Origin: ATX-6F1 sp943369485
GTDB lineage: Bacteria > Cyanobacteriota > Cyanobacteriia > PCC-6307 > Cyanobiaceae
Length of the DNA: 64,000 nt
Direction: 5' to 3'
Assembly: GCA_943369485.1 (NCBI GenBank)
Contig: CALRNH020000001.1
Coordinates: forward strand, 62,001 to 126,000
Part shown: one piece after another, positions 1 through 8,240 of the stretch
Layout of the letters: each line of letters begins with the position of its first letter
Position numbering within the stretch: the stretch's first letter is position 1
The notes under the pieces: generated by a model
Told to the model about the DNA's origin: nothing
The model's input: the letters and a program-made list of their open reading frames with translations, nothing else
The model's database searches: none
Position numbers and translations under genes: made by a program

Positions 1-303
1 CACACCGGCACCGGCCAGCAGGGCGGCAAAGCTGGCGGTTTCGATCCCGAAGAAGCCCAGGATCGCCACCACCAGGATCACCCGCAGGACGGCGCCAAGG
101 ATGTTGAGCAGGTAGCTCAGCACAGTGGCATCAAGAGTGCTGCGGTTCAGACCCCGGCGCAGGATGCGCAGGGAGAACTGGATCAGCCATCCCCCCGCGA
201 TCCAGAGGGCGACGGCCCCCGCCAGCTTGAACAGAAACGGAATGACGACGGCAAGGATCGCTTCGGGGAGCAGGCTTGGCAAGGAACGTTGGGGAGAATT
301 CAT
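1..303 (-). CDS. MscS-family mechanosensitive channel, N-terminal part (truncated by window edge)
   Basis: The minus strand is open from an ATG at 303 to the window edge, so only the first 101 codons are present. The translation begins MNSPQRSLPSLLPEAI and has two hydrophobic segments (about residues 12-42 and 66-86). The second runs into ILGFFGIETASFAALLAGAG, the start of the pore helix typical of small-conductance MscS channels, which release solutes across the inner membrane during osmotic downshock. The cytoplasmic beta and C-terminal domains lie outside the window. The family call rests on the TM3 signature; the exact subfamily cannot be decided. Confidence 0.8.
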   Translation of the reverse strand, partial: MNSPQRSLPSLLPEAILAVVIPFLFKLAGAVALWIAGGWLIQFSLRILRRGLNRSTLDATVLSYLLNILGAVLRVILVVAILGFFGIETASFAALLAGAGV

Positions 304-313
304 GGCTGTTTAG

Positions 314-331
314 GGGATCGTTGCCGATCCC
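314..331 (-). terminator. Short hairpin between the channel gene and the phosphoesterase gene
   Basis: A perfect 7-bp inverted repeat (GGGATCG, 4-nt loop, CGATCCC) lies just past the stop codon of the phosphoesterase gene on the minus strand. There is no clear U-tract after it, so an intrinsic terminator is only a possibility. Confidence 0.3.
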
Positions 332-364
332 GTCAACAACAGATTCTTTACTGCTGACCTTCTC

Positions 365-1294
365 TCAGCCCCCTGCGACTCGCCCATCGCGGCCCAGCAC
401 AGCCCGGTCGATCGACCGGCCGCCGGTATCCCAGGCCTGGATCTCAAGCTGGTTCCCGCTGGTGCTCAGCTCCGCGAAGCTGTGCACACTGATGGCCCGG
501 GCCGTGTTCCGATTGGGATTCACATCGCGCAGATAGGCCCCGCCGCCGCCCACCACCAGATAAGTGGTGCCGTTGATCGGCTTGGTGCGCTCGTAGTTGT
601 GGTCATGGCCGTTGATGTAGAGCTGCACGCCATGGCGGCGGAACAGGGGGCCAAGTCGTGCCTGGGCCGCCTCGTCGTTGCCGTAATAGCCCGAGGAATA
701 GATCGGGTGGTGGCCGACCACCACCTTCCAGGGAGCGGTGCTGGCCGTCAGGGCCTGCTGCAGCCAGGGCAACTGGCGCCCCCAGTCGGCATTGACATTG
801 GTGTCGAGCAGGAAGAACTCCACCGGTCCCTGGCGCAGGGTGTACCAGCGGCCCTTCATCCCGAAGGGCGGATAGGCGATCTGGGGATTCCCATTGCCGG
901 TGCGGATGTCATGGTTGCCGAGCACCGCATGGAAGGGCACACCCGCTTCCAGCAGAGTCTTGTAGGGGATCCTGAACTTCTCCTTGACCTGGGCGATGTC
1001 GCCGTTCGGGTAAATGTTGTCGCCACCGAGCAGCACCAGATTCACCGGCCGCTGGCGGTTCACCGATGCCATCTGTGCTCCCACGGCCCGCTGGGCCGCG
1101 TTGCCGCCTCCGGTGTCGGCCACCGCCAGCCAGCGCAGTTCAGCGCCGCTGGAGCTGGAGTCTGCGGGCTTACGCGCCGGGGCCGCCAGGGCACCCTCGC
1201 TGCCGGCGCCGCGCCGCACCAGCAGCCCAGCGGTGAGCCCGCCGCCCAGCAACAGCCTGAGCAGGTTTCGGCGGCTGGTTAATCTCGGCTTCAT
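365..1294 (-). CDS. Tat-exported metallophosphoesterase (purple acid phosphatase-like)
   Basis: A 309-residue calcineurin-like phosphoesterase, probably exported to the periplasm. The ATG at 1294 gives MKPRLTSRRNLLRLLLGG, a good twin-arginine signal peptide; reading from further upstream would bury this signal, so I chose 1294. Metal-binding motifs appear in family order: D in VADTGGG, GGDNIYPNGD, LGNHD, GHHPIY and GHDHNYERT. The last is typical of the tartrate-resistant/purple acid phosphatase branch, so it probably hydrolyses phosphomonoesters. It stands alone on the minus strand downstream of the RCK protein. A role in phosphate scavenging is inference. Confidence 0.85.
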   Translation of the reverse strand: MKPRLTSRRNLLRLLLGGGLTAGLLVRRGAGSEGALAAPARKPADSSSSGAELRWLAVADTGGGNAAQRAVGAQMASVNRQRPVNLVLLGGDNIYPNGDIAQVKEKFRIPYKTLLEAGVPFHAVLGNHDIRTGNGNPQIAYPPFGMKGRWYTLRQGPVEFFLLDTNVNADWGRQLPWLQQALTASTAPWKVVVGHHPIYSSGYYGNDEAAQARLGPLFRRHGVQLYINGHDHNYERTKPINGTTYLVVGGGGAYLRDVNPNRNTARAISVHSFAELSTSGNQLEIQAWDTGGRSIDRAVLGRDGRVAGG

Positions 1295-1662
1295 GCAGAG
1301 GTCTCCGCAGGGGAGGCTCACGTTATCGGTGTGGCCTGGCAGGTCCTGATTCCTTCTGACCAAGGCCTGATCGGCGCGGCACCGATGAGCGCTGCGGTGG
1401 AGTGGGCACCGTCCTTGAGACGAAGTGCAAGCCATTCCTACGACGAACGGGGCAACGTCAACGGGGGCTAGCTGAGAATCGGTTAAAGGGGCGATCCGGA
1501 AACTTGGATCTTCCGCCACAGGTTGCACGGTTGGAAGCTGGTTGACTTTGGAATCTGAGGCTTCAAGACCATCAGGTTCAGCCCCGAGGTGGCAGGAGAT
1601 GGGTGAGTGTCGCTGAGACGTTTGCTCTGGTCTGCTGGGATCCGGGGCCGGACTGATGGCTC
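1295..1662. other. Non-coding gap upstream of the phosphoesterase gene
   Basis: About 370 bp separate the RCK protein stop from the phosphoesterase start. I see no convincing gene. On the minus strand, CTTTAACC at 1481-1488 resembles one unit of a cyanobacterial Pho box, but I find no second unit 11 bp away. The stretch probably holds the phosphoesterase promoter. Confidence 0.4.
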
Positions 1663-3681
1663 TCAATGCCCGGGACGATGGGGGGAGTCCTGTGATGGTG
1701 TCGGCAGCTGTGCTTGCTCACAGGATTCCTGACTCCTGAATGGTTCCAATTGGCAGGAGACACCGCGCCGGTTCAGTTCGTACTCCAGCTGGCGGGCCAG
1801 ATCGAGATCCAGCGGAGGCGTGAGATGGGACTCCCCATCGAGCAGTCTGCCCATGGCGACTGGAGAAGCGCCCAGATGACGCGAGAGGCACTGCTGGGTT
1901 TCAAATCCCACGAGCGAGGACACTCGCACCTGAAGACGCAGGCGCCAGTCAGGTGGTCGTATCCGGCCTCGCTCGATCCTCCGCAGGCTACGGAGGTTTG
2001 ATAGCACCACCAGCTCATCGCCAGCGGCGACCGCTTGATCGAGGCTCGGCATGGACTGCGGTTCTGAGCGGTTGTGGCGCTTGAGGCTGATCGCTGTGAC
2101 GTCGTAGCCGTTCTGGAGCCGGGCGATCGTCAGACCTTCAAGGGTGTCGTTGGGTTCGATGCGATAACGCACCAGCATCAAGGTGCTGCCCTGCACCCGT
2201 CCGACCCAAACCACCTGCTCTCCGAAGGCCGTGGCCACGATGGCATCAGCGGAGAGATCGATGGCGGAGAGGACGGTCATCCCGCCCAGCAAATCCCCGA
2301 GGGGTTCGGCGGCGGAGACCTCACGGGCCTCAAGGGCCACTCTCGCCTGGGGCCATCGCTGCTGGAGGGTTAAGGCGGTGTGCAGGTTGGCCAGCAAATC
2401 GTCAGACAGCAGACCGATGCCACCGAGGTTCGCTGAGCGAAGGGCCTTCAGGGCACTCTCCAGGCTTGGAAAGACCGGTTCGGTGTCACTGTCCCTTCCT
2501 CCCTCCCTGCCCTGTTGAATGCGCAACACTGAGATCCGTTCCTGCCTGAGTTCCGCAGCCACGCGGGCGGCCAGTTCGCCCCCTTCCACCAACAGCACGT
2601 GACTGTCGTGACGACGTGGAACTCTGGGTTGTCGCATTCCCAGGCGATTGCTCAGCAACCATTCCAGGATGATCGCCACCAGGGCGGACGTGAGCAGGGT
2701 GCCGATCAGGGCATAGATCAGAGACAGGGCGGTCAGTCCCCCTCCGAGCATGGCCAGCGAGGCCTGGCTGCCCATGAGCACGTTCAGAGGATCGACGTAC
2801 TCACCCTTCAGCAGAGCCAGGGTGACGAACAGCCCCAGGCGCCAGCGACCGCCTGCACCAAAAATCAGCACCCCGACCAGCAGCAACAGCAGGAGCGCGA
2901 GCCCAGCCGTCCAGCTCACAGGGTCGTGACGCACGTCGGGAAGACGTTTCTGAAGCCAAGAGCTGATCCGCGCAGGCCATTTCCGCAGGGGAGGCCAGGC
3001 CATGCTCAGAACGTTGAAGCGCAGTCGGCCCCTTGAACGGGAGGGACCAAACCCGTCTCCGTTTCGATCCCGGCTTGAAATCACCAGAGACGTTTCTGGG
3101 TTCTCACCATCACTGTTGACGGCGCCCATCGGCAGGACACGCTCCAGCTGCCAGCGCCGGTCTCCGGGTTGGGCCAACTGATCCGATGGGGTAGTCACCA
3201 GTTCATAGACGACTCCGTCGAGGCTTAGGCAGGCTTGCTGGCTGCCGGGACGCAAGGCCTGGCTGATTGCTCCAGCGGTCAGCAGCAATGGGTCGACAAC
3301 GACCATTCCGGGAAATCGTTGCTCCAGCAGAGCGCCCAGGGAGACCTGCTGACTCGAGGAGCGCACCACGATCCTGGCCGTGGGGTTCAGGAGCCGAACC
3401 TGCAGGGCCGCCTCCAGATTGTCGGTGCTGCACGAACTCAGCAGGAGCACAGCGCGGGCGTCAGCCACGCCCACGCGACGAAGGTCGCTGGGACGACGCA
3501 TGTCACCGATGGTGAGTGGTGCCCGGGGGGAAGCCTCAAGCTCTGGATGGGCCCATCGAGGCTCATGGAGATCAAGGCAGCCCAGGGGAACATCGAAGGC
3601 CAGCAGACGCAGCAGGCAGGTTTGGCCCAGGAGGCCCATCCCGCAGATCACCACCAGTTCATTGCCTGCGGAAGGCTCCAT
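1663..3681 (-). CDS. Membrane protein with two RCK (TrkA-N) domains flanking a channel-like segment
   Basis: This 672-residue protein has an unusual order: an N-terminal Rossmann domain with a GMGLLG nucleotide loop (residues 14-19, domain about 8-150), a membrane block (about 255-345), a second Rossmann-like domain (about 360-475) and a TrkA-C-like region (about 500-565) with a further C-terminal extension. This resembles ion channels gated by RCK domains, distantly the CASTOR/POLLUX type, but I see no TVGYG selectivity filter in the membrane part. It may conduct or regulate K+ or another cation at the inner membrane. The ATG at 3681 is natural because the Rossmann fold begins within ten residues. 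The substrate is unknown. Confidence 0.7.
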   Translation of the reverse strand: MEPSAGNELVVICGMGLLGQTCLLRLLAFDVPLGCLDLHEPRWAHPELEASPRAPLTIGDMRRPSDLRRVGVADARAVLLLSSCSTDNLEAALQVRLLNPTARIVVRSSSQQVSLGALLEQRFPGMVVVDPLLLTAGAISQALRPGSQQACLSLDGVVYELVTTPSDQLAQPGDRRWQLERVLPMGAVNSDGENPETSLVISSRDRNGDGFGPSRSRGRLRFNVLSMAWPPLRKWPARISSWLQKRLPDVRHDPVSWTAGLALLLLLLVGVLIFGAGGRWRLGLFVTLALLKGEYVDPLNVLMGSQASLAMLGGGLTALSLIYALIGTLLTSALVAIILEWLLSNRLGMRQPRVPRRHDSHVLLVEGGELAARVAAELRQERISVLRIQQGREGGRDSDTEPVFPSLESALKALRSANLGGIGLLSDDLLANLHTALTLQQRWPQARVALEAREVSAAEPLGDLLGGMTVLSAIDLSADAIVATAFGEQVVWVGRVQGSTLMLVRYRIEPNDTLEGLTIARLQNGYDVTAISLKRHNRSEPQSMPSLDQAVAAGDELVVLSNLRSLRRIERGRIRPPDWRLRLQVRVSSLVGFETQQCLSRHLGASPVAMGRLLDGESHLTPPLDLDLARQLEYELNRRGVSCQLEPFRSQESCEQAQLPTPSQDSPHRPGH

Positions 3682-3753
3682 TGACCCGTCCGATGTCCAA
3701 CAAAATAGCCCTGATGGGTGAGGCGAAGGCAGGCTGACGGTGAGTTATCCCGC

Positions 3754-4314
3754 TCAGCCCTGAGCGCGCTGCTGGTTGAGGGTTTGCAGCACTTCCTGAC
3801 TGTGGCCGCTCGGCCGTACGGCCCGCCAGCTGGACCGCAGCACCCCCTTGGGGTCGATCAGAAAGGTGTGGCGCTGGGAGAAGGGAGCGATCCAGCTGCC
3901 GTAAGCCGAGCTCACCGTTCCGCCAGGGTCGGAAAGGAGTGGGTAGGCGAGTTTTTCGCTGCCGCAGAACGAAGCATGGGAATCGGGGTCATCGGCGCTG
4001 ACACCCACCACCTCGGCGCCAGCGGCATGGAAGGCCTCCAGATCAAGCTGGAAACCTCGGGCTTCGAGGGTGCAGCCGGAGCTGAAATCCTTGGGGTAGA
4101 AGTAGAGAACCAGCCACTGGCCGCTGAAGTCGCCAAGCGATCGGCGGGCTTCGATCGCCTTCCCGGCCTCAGGCACCACTCCAGCCAGTTCGAAGCCTGG
4201 GGCCGGTTGATCCAGTTCAGGCCAGACGCCCCCAAGACAAAGGGCCTGCGGCGGAAACGCCAGCAGGCCCAGGGTGGTGATGCCGAGGCCGCGCAGCAGG
4301 GAGCGGCGGTTCAT
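3754..4314 (-). CDS. Peroxiredoxin of the BCP/PrxQ family with an N-terminal signal
   Basis: A 186-residue thiol peroxidase. The N-terminus MNRRSLLRGLGITTLGLLAF is Tat-like and suggests export to the periplasm or thylakoid lumen. The family core YFYPKDFSSGCTLEARGF carries the peroxidatic Cys81. The usual PrxQ resolving Cys five residues later is Arg86 here, so the enzyme should act as a 1-Cys type or use another cysteine such as Cys117. It reduces hydroperoxides using thioredoxin or a similar donor. It is the last gene before the RCK protein on the minus strand and follows rpmB by 22 bp. Confidence 0.9.
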   Translation of the reverse strand: MNRRSLLRGLGITTLGLLAFPPQALCLGGVWPELDQPAPGFELAGVVPEAGKAIEARRSLGDFSGQWLVLYFYPKDFSSGCTLEARGFQLDLEAFHAAGAEVVGVSADDPDSHASFCGSEKLAYPLLSDPGGTVSSAYGSWIAPFSQRHTFLIDPKGVLRSSWRAVRPSGHSQEVLQTLNQQRAQG

Positions 4315-4336
4315 GGAACTGGATCAGGTTCAGGGC

Positions 4337-4573
4337 TCAGAGCTTGGCGAGGTTGATGCCCAGCTCCTTGGCATAGGCACCCAGACCCTTCTTCTGGATG
4401 GTGCGGAGGGTACGGGTGGCGACGCGCAGCCTGACCCAGCGGTTGCCCTCGGCCCACCAAAGGCGGCGCTCCTGCAGGTTCACCTGCTGAAGTTTCTTGG
4501 TGCGCACGTGGGAATGGCTGACGGCCATGCCGTTGTTGGCACGCTTGCCGGTGAGCTGACATACCCGGGACAT
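4337..4573 (-). CDS. rpmB: 50S ribosomal protein L28
   Basis: The 78-residue product starts MSRVCQLTGKRANNG, the hallmark of bacterial L28, and keeps the SHSHVRTKK and RLRVATRTLRTI segments. The length is normal for cyanobacterial L28, a component of the large ribosomal subunit. It lies between htpG and the peroxiredoxin gene on the same strand, so co-transcription is possible. Confidence 0.97.
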   Translation of the reverse strand: MSRVCQLTGKRANNGMAVSHSHVRTKKLQQVNLQERRLWWAEGNRWVRLRVATRTLRTIQKKGLGAYAKELGINLAKL

Positions 4574-4671
4574 GACTTCAACCGATACGACTGGACTGGG
4601 TAGGAAAACCCGAAGTGGGATCTTACCAAGTGGTCGGCAGGACCACCGATCAACTGTGTTGGCCTCAGCCC

Positions 4672-6660
4672 TCAGAGGCCCCGCTCCATCAGGCGGCCCA
4701 TGAGGTCGGCGCTGCGTTGCTGGAAGCCCGCCAGCTGGTTGGGCTCCAGGCCCCCCACCGCCAGCCGGGCGAGTTCGTAGATGTGGCGGCCCAGGTCATC
4801 GGCCAGTTGCTGGCTGGGGGAACTGCCACCGCTGCCCGTGAGCACGGCGCCGCTGGAAAGCTTGAGCAGGCCGGCCACCAGGGGGTGCCTGCGGTTGACC
4901 ACCAGCACGTGGTGCTCGGGCAGGCCGGGCAGGCGCTGCTCCATCAGGGCGCCGATGTCGTTGAGGCGGCGCATCTGCTCCGGCAGCAGGATCAGTGCCG
5001 CCGGGGCCGCATCGCCCTTGAGCGCTTGCACCTGGATGGTCACCTTGTCGTTGGCCAGGGCCAACTTGAACAGGTCCCGGAGCTTTTCGGAGCCCTCCTT
5101 GCCGTCGGCGTCGGCCAGCTCGCTGTCCTGCTCCTGAATGCTGCTATCGAGTTCAGCGTCCACCCGCTGGAACTTGAGCTCTTCGTGGCGGTCCTCCAGC
5201 CAGGGGATGAACTGGGCGTCGATCACGGTGTCGGCCAGGAGCACCTCGGCCCCCTGACCCTTCCAGAGCGCCAGGGCGCCGGCCTGGCCGGCCTCATCGG
5301 TGCAGTAGAGGATCCGCTTGGCGTTGGCTTCGCTCAGTCGGGTTCGGTACCCGGCCAGGGTGGTGTAGGCCTTGCCTCGACCGTCAGAGATCGGGTCGAA
5401 GCTCTGATCGGCCCAGGCGTCATCGGGGCCGCCAGCCTCACCGTTTGCCTCGCCGTCTGCTTCGCCGCTGGTTTCCTTGCTGGAGGGCTTGTCCTGCACA
5501 GGTGCCGTGGTGCCGAACAGCACCAGATCCGCCACCTGCTCGGCGAACTTGTCGTCCTCGAGGGCGCCGATCTTGATGAACGGTGCCAGGCCCTCCCAGA
5601 TCTCGGCGTAGCGCCTGGGATCATCGCGGTGCAGCTCCTTGAGCCGGTCACCCACCTTCTTGGCTACGAAGCCGCCGATCGAACGCACCCGGCGGTCGGT
5701 CTGCAGGGCGCTGCGGCTGACATTCAGGGGGATGTCGGGGGAATCGATCACGCCGCGCAGGGGCAGCAGGTAGCGGGGCACCACCTCCTTGATCGAGTCG
5801 CTGACGAACACCTGGTTGCAGTAAAGCCGGATCTCGCCCTTCTCCCAGTCACCGCGGCCCGTGAGTTTGGGGAAAAACAGAATGCCCTGCAGGGTGTAGG
5901 GGTAATCGGTGTTCAGGTGCACCCACAGCAGAGGATCTCCCTGGAACGGGTAGAGGTAGCGGTAGAGCTCGATGTAGTCGTTGTCGCTCAGATCGCGGGG
6001 GCTCTGGCGCCAGGGCGCCAGCCGCTTGTTCACCGTTTCGCCCTCCAGCTGCACCTCCACGGGCATGAAGTCGCAGTAGGTGGTGATCAAGGCGCGGATC
6101 CTGGCCGGCTCGATGTACTCCAGTTCCTCCTCCTGCAGGTGCAGGATCACGTCCGTGCCCGGTTCAAGGCGCTCCCCCGATTCGAGGCTGAAGTTGGGGG
6201 AGCCATCGCAGCTCCAGCGCACGGCCTCGGCGCCTGGCTTGGCGCTCAGGCTCACCAGTTCCACCCGGGCGGCCACCATGAAACTGGAGTAGAAACCCAG
6301 GCCGAAGTGGCCGATGATCGCGTCGTCTTCGCGCTTGTACTTCTCGAGGAACTCCTCGGCACTGGAGAAGGCCACCTGGTTGATGTAGCGCTTGACCTCA
6401 TCGGCGTCCATGCCGATGCCGTTGTCACTGATGGTGAGTGTCTTGGCTTCACGGTCGATGGTGATGCCGATGCGGCCCTCGTCGCCCTCGCTGCAGTCGC
6501 CGGCCATGGCGGCCATGCGCCGCTTGCTGATCGCATCCATGCCATTGCTCACCAGCTCCCGCAGAAACACCTCATGGCCCGAATAGACGGCCTTTTTGAT
6601 GATCGGGAAGATGTTCTCGGTGTGGATCTGGATCTGACCCTGTTCCTGGAGAACGACCAT
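4672..6660 (-). CDS. htpG: Chaperone protein HtpG (Hsp90)
   Basis: A full-length (662-residue) cytosolic Hsp90. The N-terminal GHKL ATPase domain has FLRELVSNGMDAI (catalytic Glu, ATP/Mg Asn), SDNGIGM and GHFGLGFYSSFM. The middle domain contains ADYxxxx-type client and ATPase segments followed by a C-terminal dimerisation part. An acidic Gly/Glu/Asp-rich insertion near residues 395-420 marks the cyanobacterial form. In cyanobacteria HtpG helps survival under heat and high light and interacts with phycobilisome and tetrapyrrole proteins. The start ATG at 6660 gives MVVLQEQGQIQIHTE, right at the conserved N-terminus. Confidence 0.96.
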   Translation of the reverse strand: MVVLQEQGQIQIHTENIFPIIKKAVYSGHEVFLRELVSNGMDAISKRRMAAMAGDCSEGDEGRIGITIDREAKTLTISDNGIGMDADEVKRYINQVAFSSAEEFLEKYKREDDAIIGHFGLGFYSSFMVAARVELVSLSAKPGAEAVRWSCDGSPNFSLESGERLEPGTDVILHLQEEELEYIEPARIRALITTYCDFMPVEVQLEGETVNKRLAPWRQSPRDLSDNDYIELYRYLYPFQGDPLLWVHLNTDYPYTLQGILFFPKLTGRGDWEKGEIRLYCNQVFVSDSIKEVVPRYLLPLRGVIDSPDIPLNVSRSALQTDRRVRSIGGFVAKKVGDRLKELHRDDPRRYAEIWEGLAPFIKIGALEDDKFAEQVADLVLFGTTAPVQDKPSSKETSGEADGEANGEAGGPDDAWADQSFDPISDGRGKAYTTLAGYRTRLSEANAKRILYCTDEAGQAGALALWKGQGAEVLLADTVIDAQFIPWLEDRHEELKFQRVDAELDSSIQEQDSELADADGKEGSEKLRDLFKLALANDKVTIQVQALKGDAAPAALILLPEQMRRLNDIGALMEQRLPGLPEHHVLVVNRRHPLVAGLLKLSSGAVLTGSGGSSPSQQLADDLGRHIYELARLAVGGLEPNQLAGFQQRSADLMGRLMERGL

Positions 6661-6783
6661 GACTGCCGCGTTTCCGCTCTGTGGTGAGGCGACCTTACGG
6701 AGCGGCCCCGCTGGCGCTCAAGGGCGGCCAGGGACGGGTCACCGAACCCCCTCGGTGAAGGCCCGCTGCCGCTAGAGGTCGAC

Positions 6784-7008
6784 TCAGTCCCGTCGCTGCA
6801 ACTGCGGTTGCTCCTCGGGCACGATCGCCCCTTCCACCGGACACACCTGAAGGCAGATGCCGCAGTCGATGCAGGTGTCGAAATCGATCCAGAAGAAACC
6901 CGTCCCCTTGCGGTTGGCTCCTTTGCCGGGGTGGATGCAGGCCACCGGGCAGGCGTCCACGCAGTCGGCCACACCCTCGCAGACATCGGTGAGGATCGTG
7001 TGGGCCAT
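6784..7008 (-). CDS. Small ferredoxin with two iron-sulfur motifs
   Basis: A 74-residue soluble electron carrier. The second motif, CIDCGICLQVCP, is a classical CxxCxxCxxxCP 4Fe-4S site. The first, CEGVADCVDACP, has Cys-x5-Cys-x3-Cys-Pro spacing, close to the first cluster of seven-iron ferredoxins (one 3Fe-4S or 4Fe-4S cluster). It may serve as a low-potential donor to stress or biosynthetic enzymes, but the partner is unknown. It lies between hisZ and htpG on the minus strand. Confidence 0.9.
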   Translation of the reverse strand: MAHTILTDVCEGVADCVDACPVACIHPGKGANRKGTGFFWIDFDTCIDCGICLQVCPVEGAIVPEEQPQLQRRD

Positions 7009-7033
7009 GAAGTGACGGCAAAGGCCGTCGATC

Positions 7034-8206
7034 CTAGGCAGTCAACCAGAGCGCTGAACTGGCGCCACGGGCGGCCGCCAGCCGTTCGGCCTCCGCCTGG
7101 CTCGGGCAGGGTTCGCTCAGGAGTTCGGCCACCTGCCCTTCGCTGTGAAGCTGCTGCAGCCGGTCGAGGGCGGCGCCCAGCAGCTTCGGATCGGCGTAGG
7201 CCACCAGCACCGGACCGCTGACGATGGGTTCAGGGCCACTGCCCGCCAGCAATTCACGGATGTCCTCGATCTGGAAGCTGAAACCCACCCCCGAGGCCGG
7301 GCTGCCCCCGAAACGACTCACCAGAGCGTCGTAGCGGCCACCGCTGGCGATCGCCACCGGCGCTTCCGTGCCGAGGCAGACCAGCTGGAGCACCAGTCCG
7401 TCGTAGAGGTCAAAGTGGGGCTGGAAGCTGGGGTCCAGTTGCAGGCACACCCCGAGGCGTTCCGCCATCGGCGCGATGCTGCCGATGACAGCGCTGAGAT
7501 CCCCCAGCAGCGGACTGGGTCCCAGCAACTGCTCCAATTGGTAGAGCACCGCCGTGGGCTCCCCTCGCAGGCGCATCAACTGCTGCAACGCCTGGATGTC
7601 GCTGGCCTCGATCGGCAGGGCCGCCAGGGCGAGCGGGTCAAAACCGGTGAGGGCTCTGCGCGCGGCGGTGCGCTGCTCGGCTGGCACCCGCTCCAGCAGG
7701 GTTGAGAGCAGGCCATGGTGACCGAGCAGCAGCCTGGATTGATGGCGTTCCTCAAGGCCCAGAGCTTCGATGCAGGCCAGCAGCAGCCGCAGCAGTTCGG
7801 CATCGGCGGCGGCTTCGGCCACCCCCAGCAGCTCCACGCCGCTCTGAAGCCGCTCCTGCACCCGCTGGCTTCCTGAATCGCCGATGAAGCTTCGGAAGGT
7901 GGCGCCGCTGGCCCAGAGGCGCAGGGGCCGGGGGCGGGCCGCCAGGCGAGTGGAGGCGGCACGGGCGATCGAGGCGGTCATCTCCGGACGCAGTCCCAGG
8001 GGCTCGTCGGTGACCAGCCGCACCACCTCCCGGCCGTCAATGGCGCCGCCCGCCTCGAAGGTTTCGAGCCGCTCGATGCTGGGGGGGGCCACCTCCTGGT
8101 ACCCCCACAACCGGTAGACCGCCGCCAGACGCTCGCGCAGACGGCGGTTGCCATCCACCTCGAGCGGGTTGAGGTCCCTGGCACCGGCGGCAGGTTGCAG
8201 GGCCAT
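7034..8206 (-). CDS. hisZ: ATP phosphoribosyltransferase regulatory subunit HisZ
   Basis: A 390-residue HisRS-like paralogue that lacks tRNA charging and forms the regulatory subunit of the short form of HisG in the first step of histidine synthesis. The class II synthetase core is visible: GARDLNPLE, VVRLVTDEPLGLRPEMTASIAR (motif 2-like) and ASGGRYDALVSRFGG. The ATG at 8206 (MALQPAAGARDL) fits the family N-terminus; an ATG further upstream would add about 25 residues of low quality. hisG is not in the window, as is usual for scattered cyanobacterial his genes. Confidence 0.93.
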   Translation of the reverse strand: MALQPAAGARDLNPLEVDGNRRLRERLAAVYRLWGYQEVAPPSIERLETFEAGGAIDGREVVRLVTDEPLGLRPEMTASIARAASTRLAARPRPLRLWASGATFRSFIGDSGSQRVQERLQSGVELLGVAEAAADAELLRLLLACIEALGLEERHQSRLLLGHHGLLSTLLERVPAEQRTAARRALTGFDPLALAALPIEASDIQALQQLMRLRGEPTAVLYQLEQLLGPSPLLGDLSAVIGSIAPMAERLGVCLQLDPSFQPHFDLYDGLVLQLVCLGTEAPVAIASGGRYDALVSRFGGSPASGVGFSFQIEDIRELLAGSGPEPIVSGPVLVAYADPKLLGAALDRLQQLHSEGQVAELLSEPCPSQAEAERLAAARGASSALWLTA

Positions 8207-8240
8207 GGGCGAACGGGGAAGGCGGGCTGTGCTGGGGATC

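Noticed and set aside
1481..1488. Single CTTTAACC unit upstream of the acid-phosphatase-like gene
   Set aside because: A Pho box needs at least two units at 11-bp period; neighbouring positions do not match.
4615..6687. Very long plus-strand open frame opposite htpG
   Set aside because: It is an antisense shadow of the high-GC htpG gene, whose minus-strand product is unmistakable.
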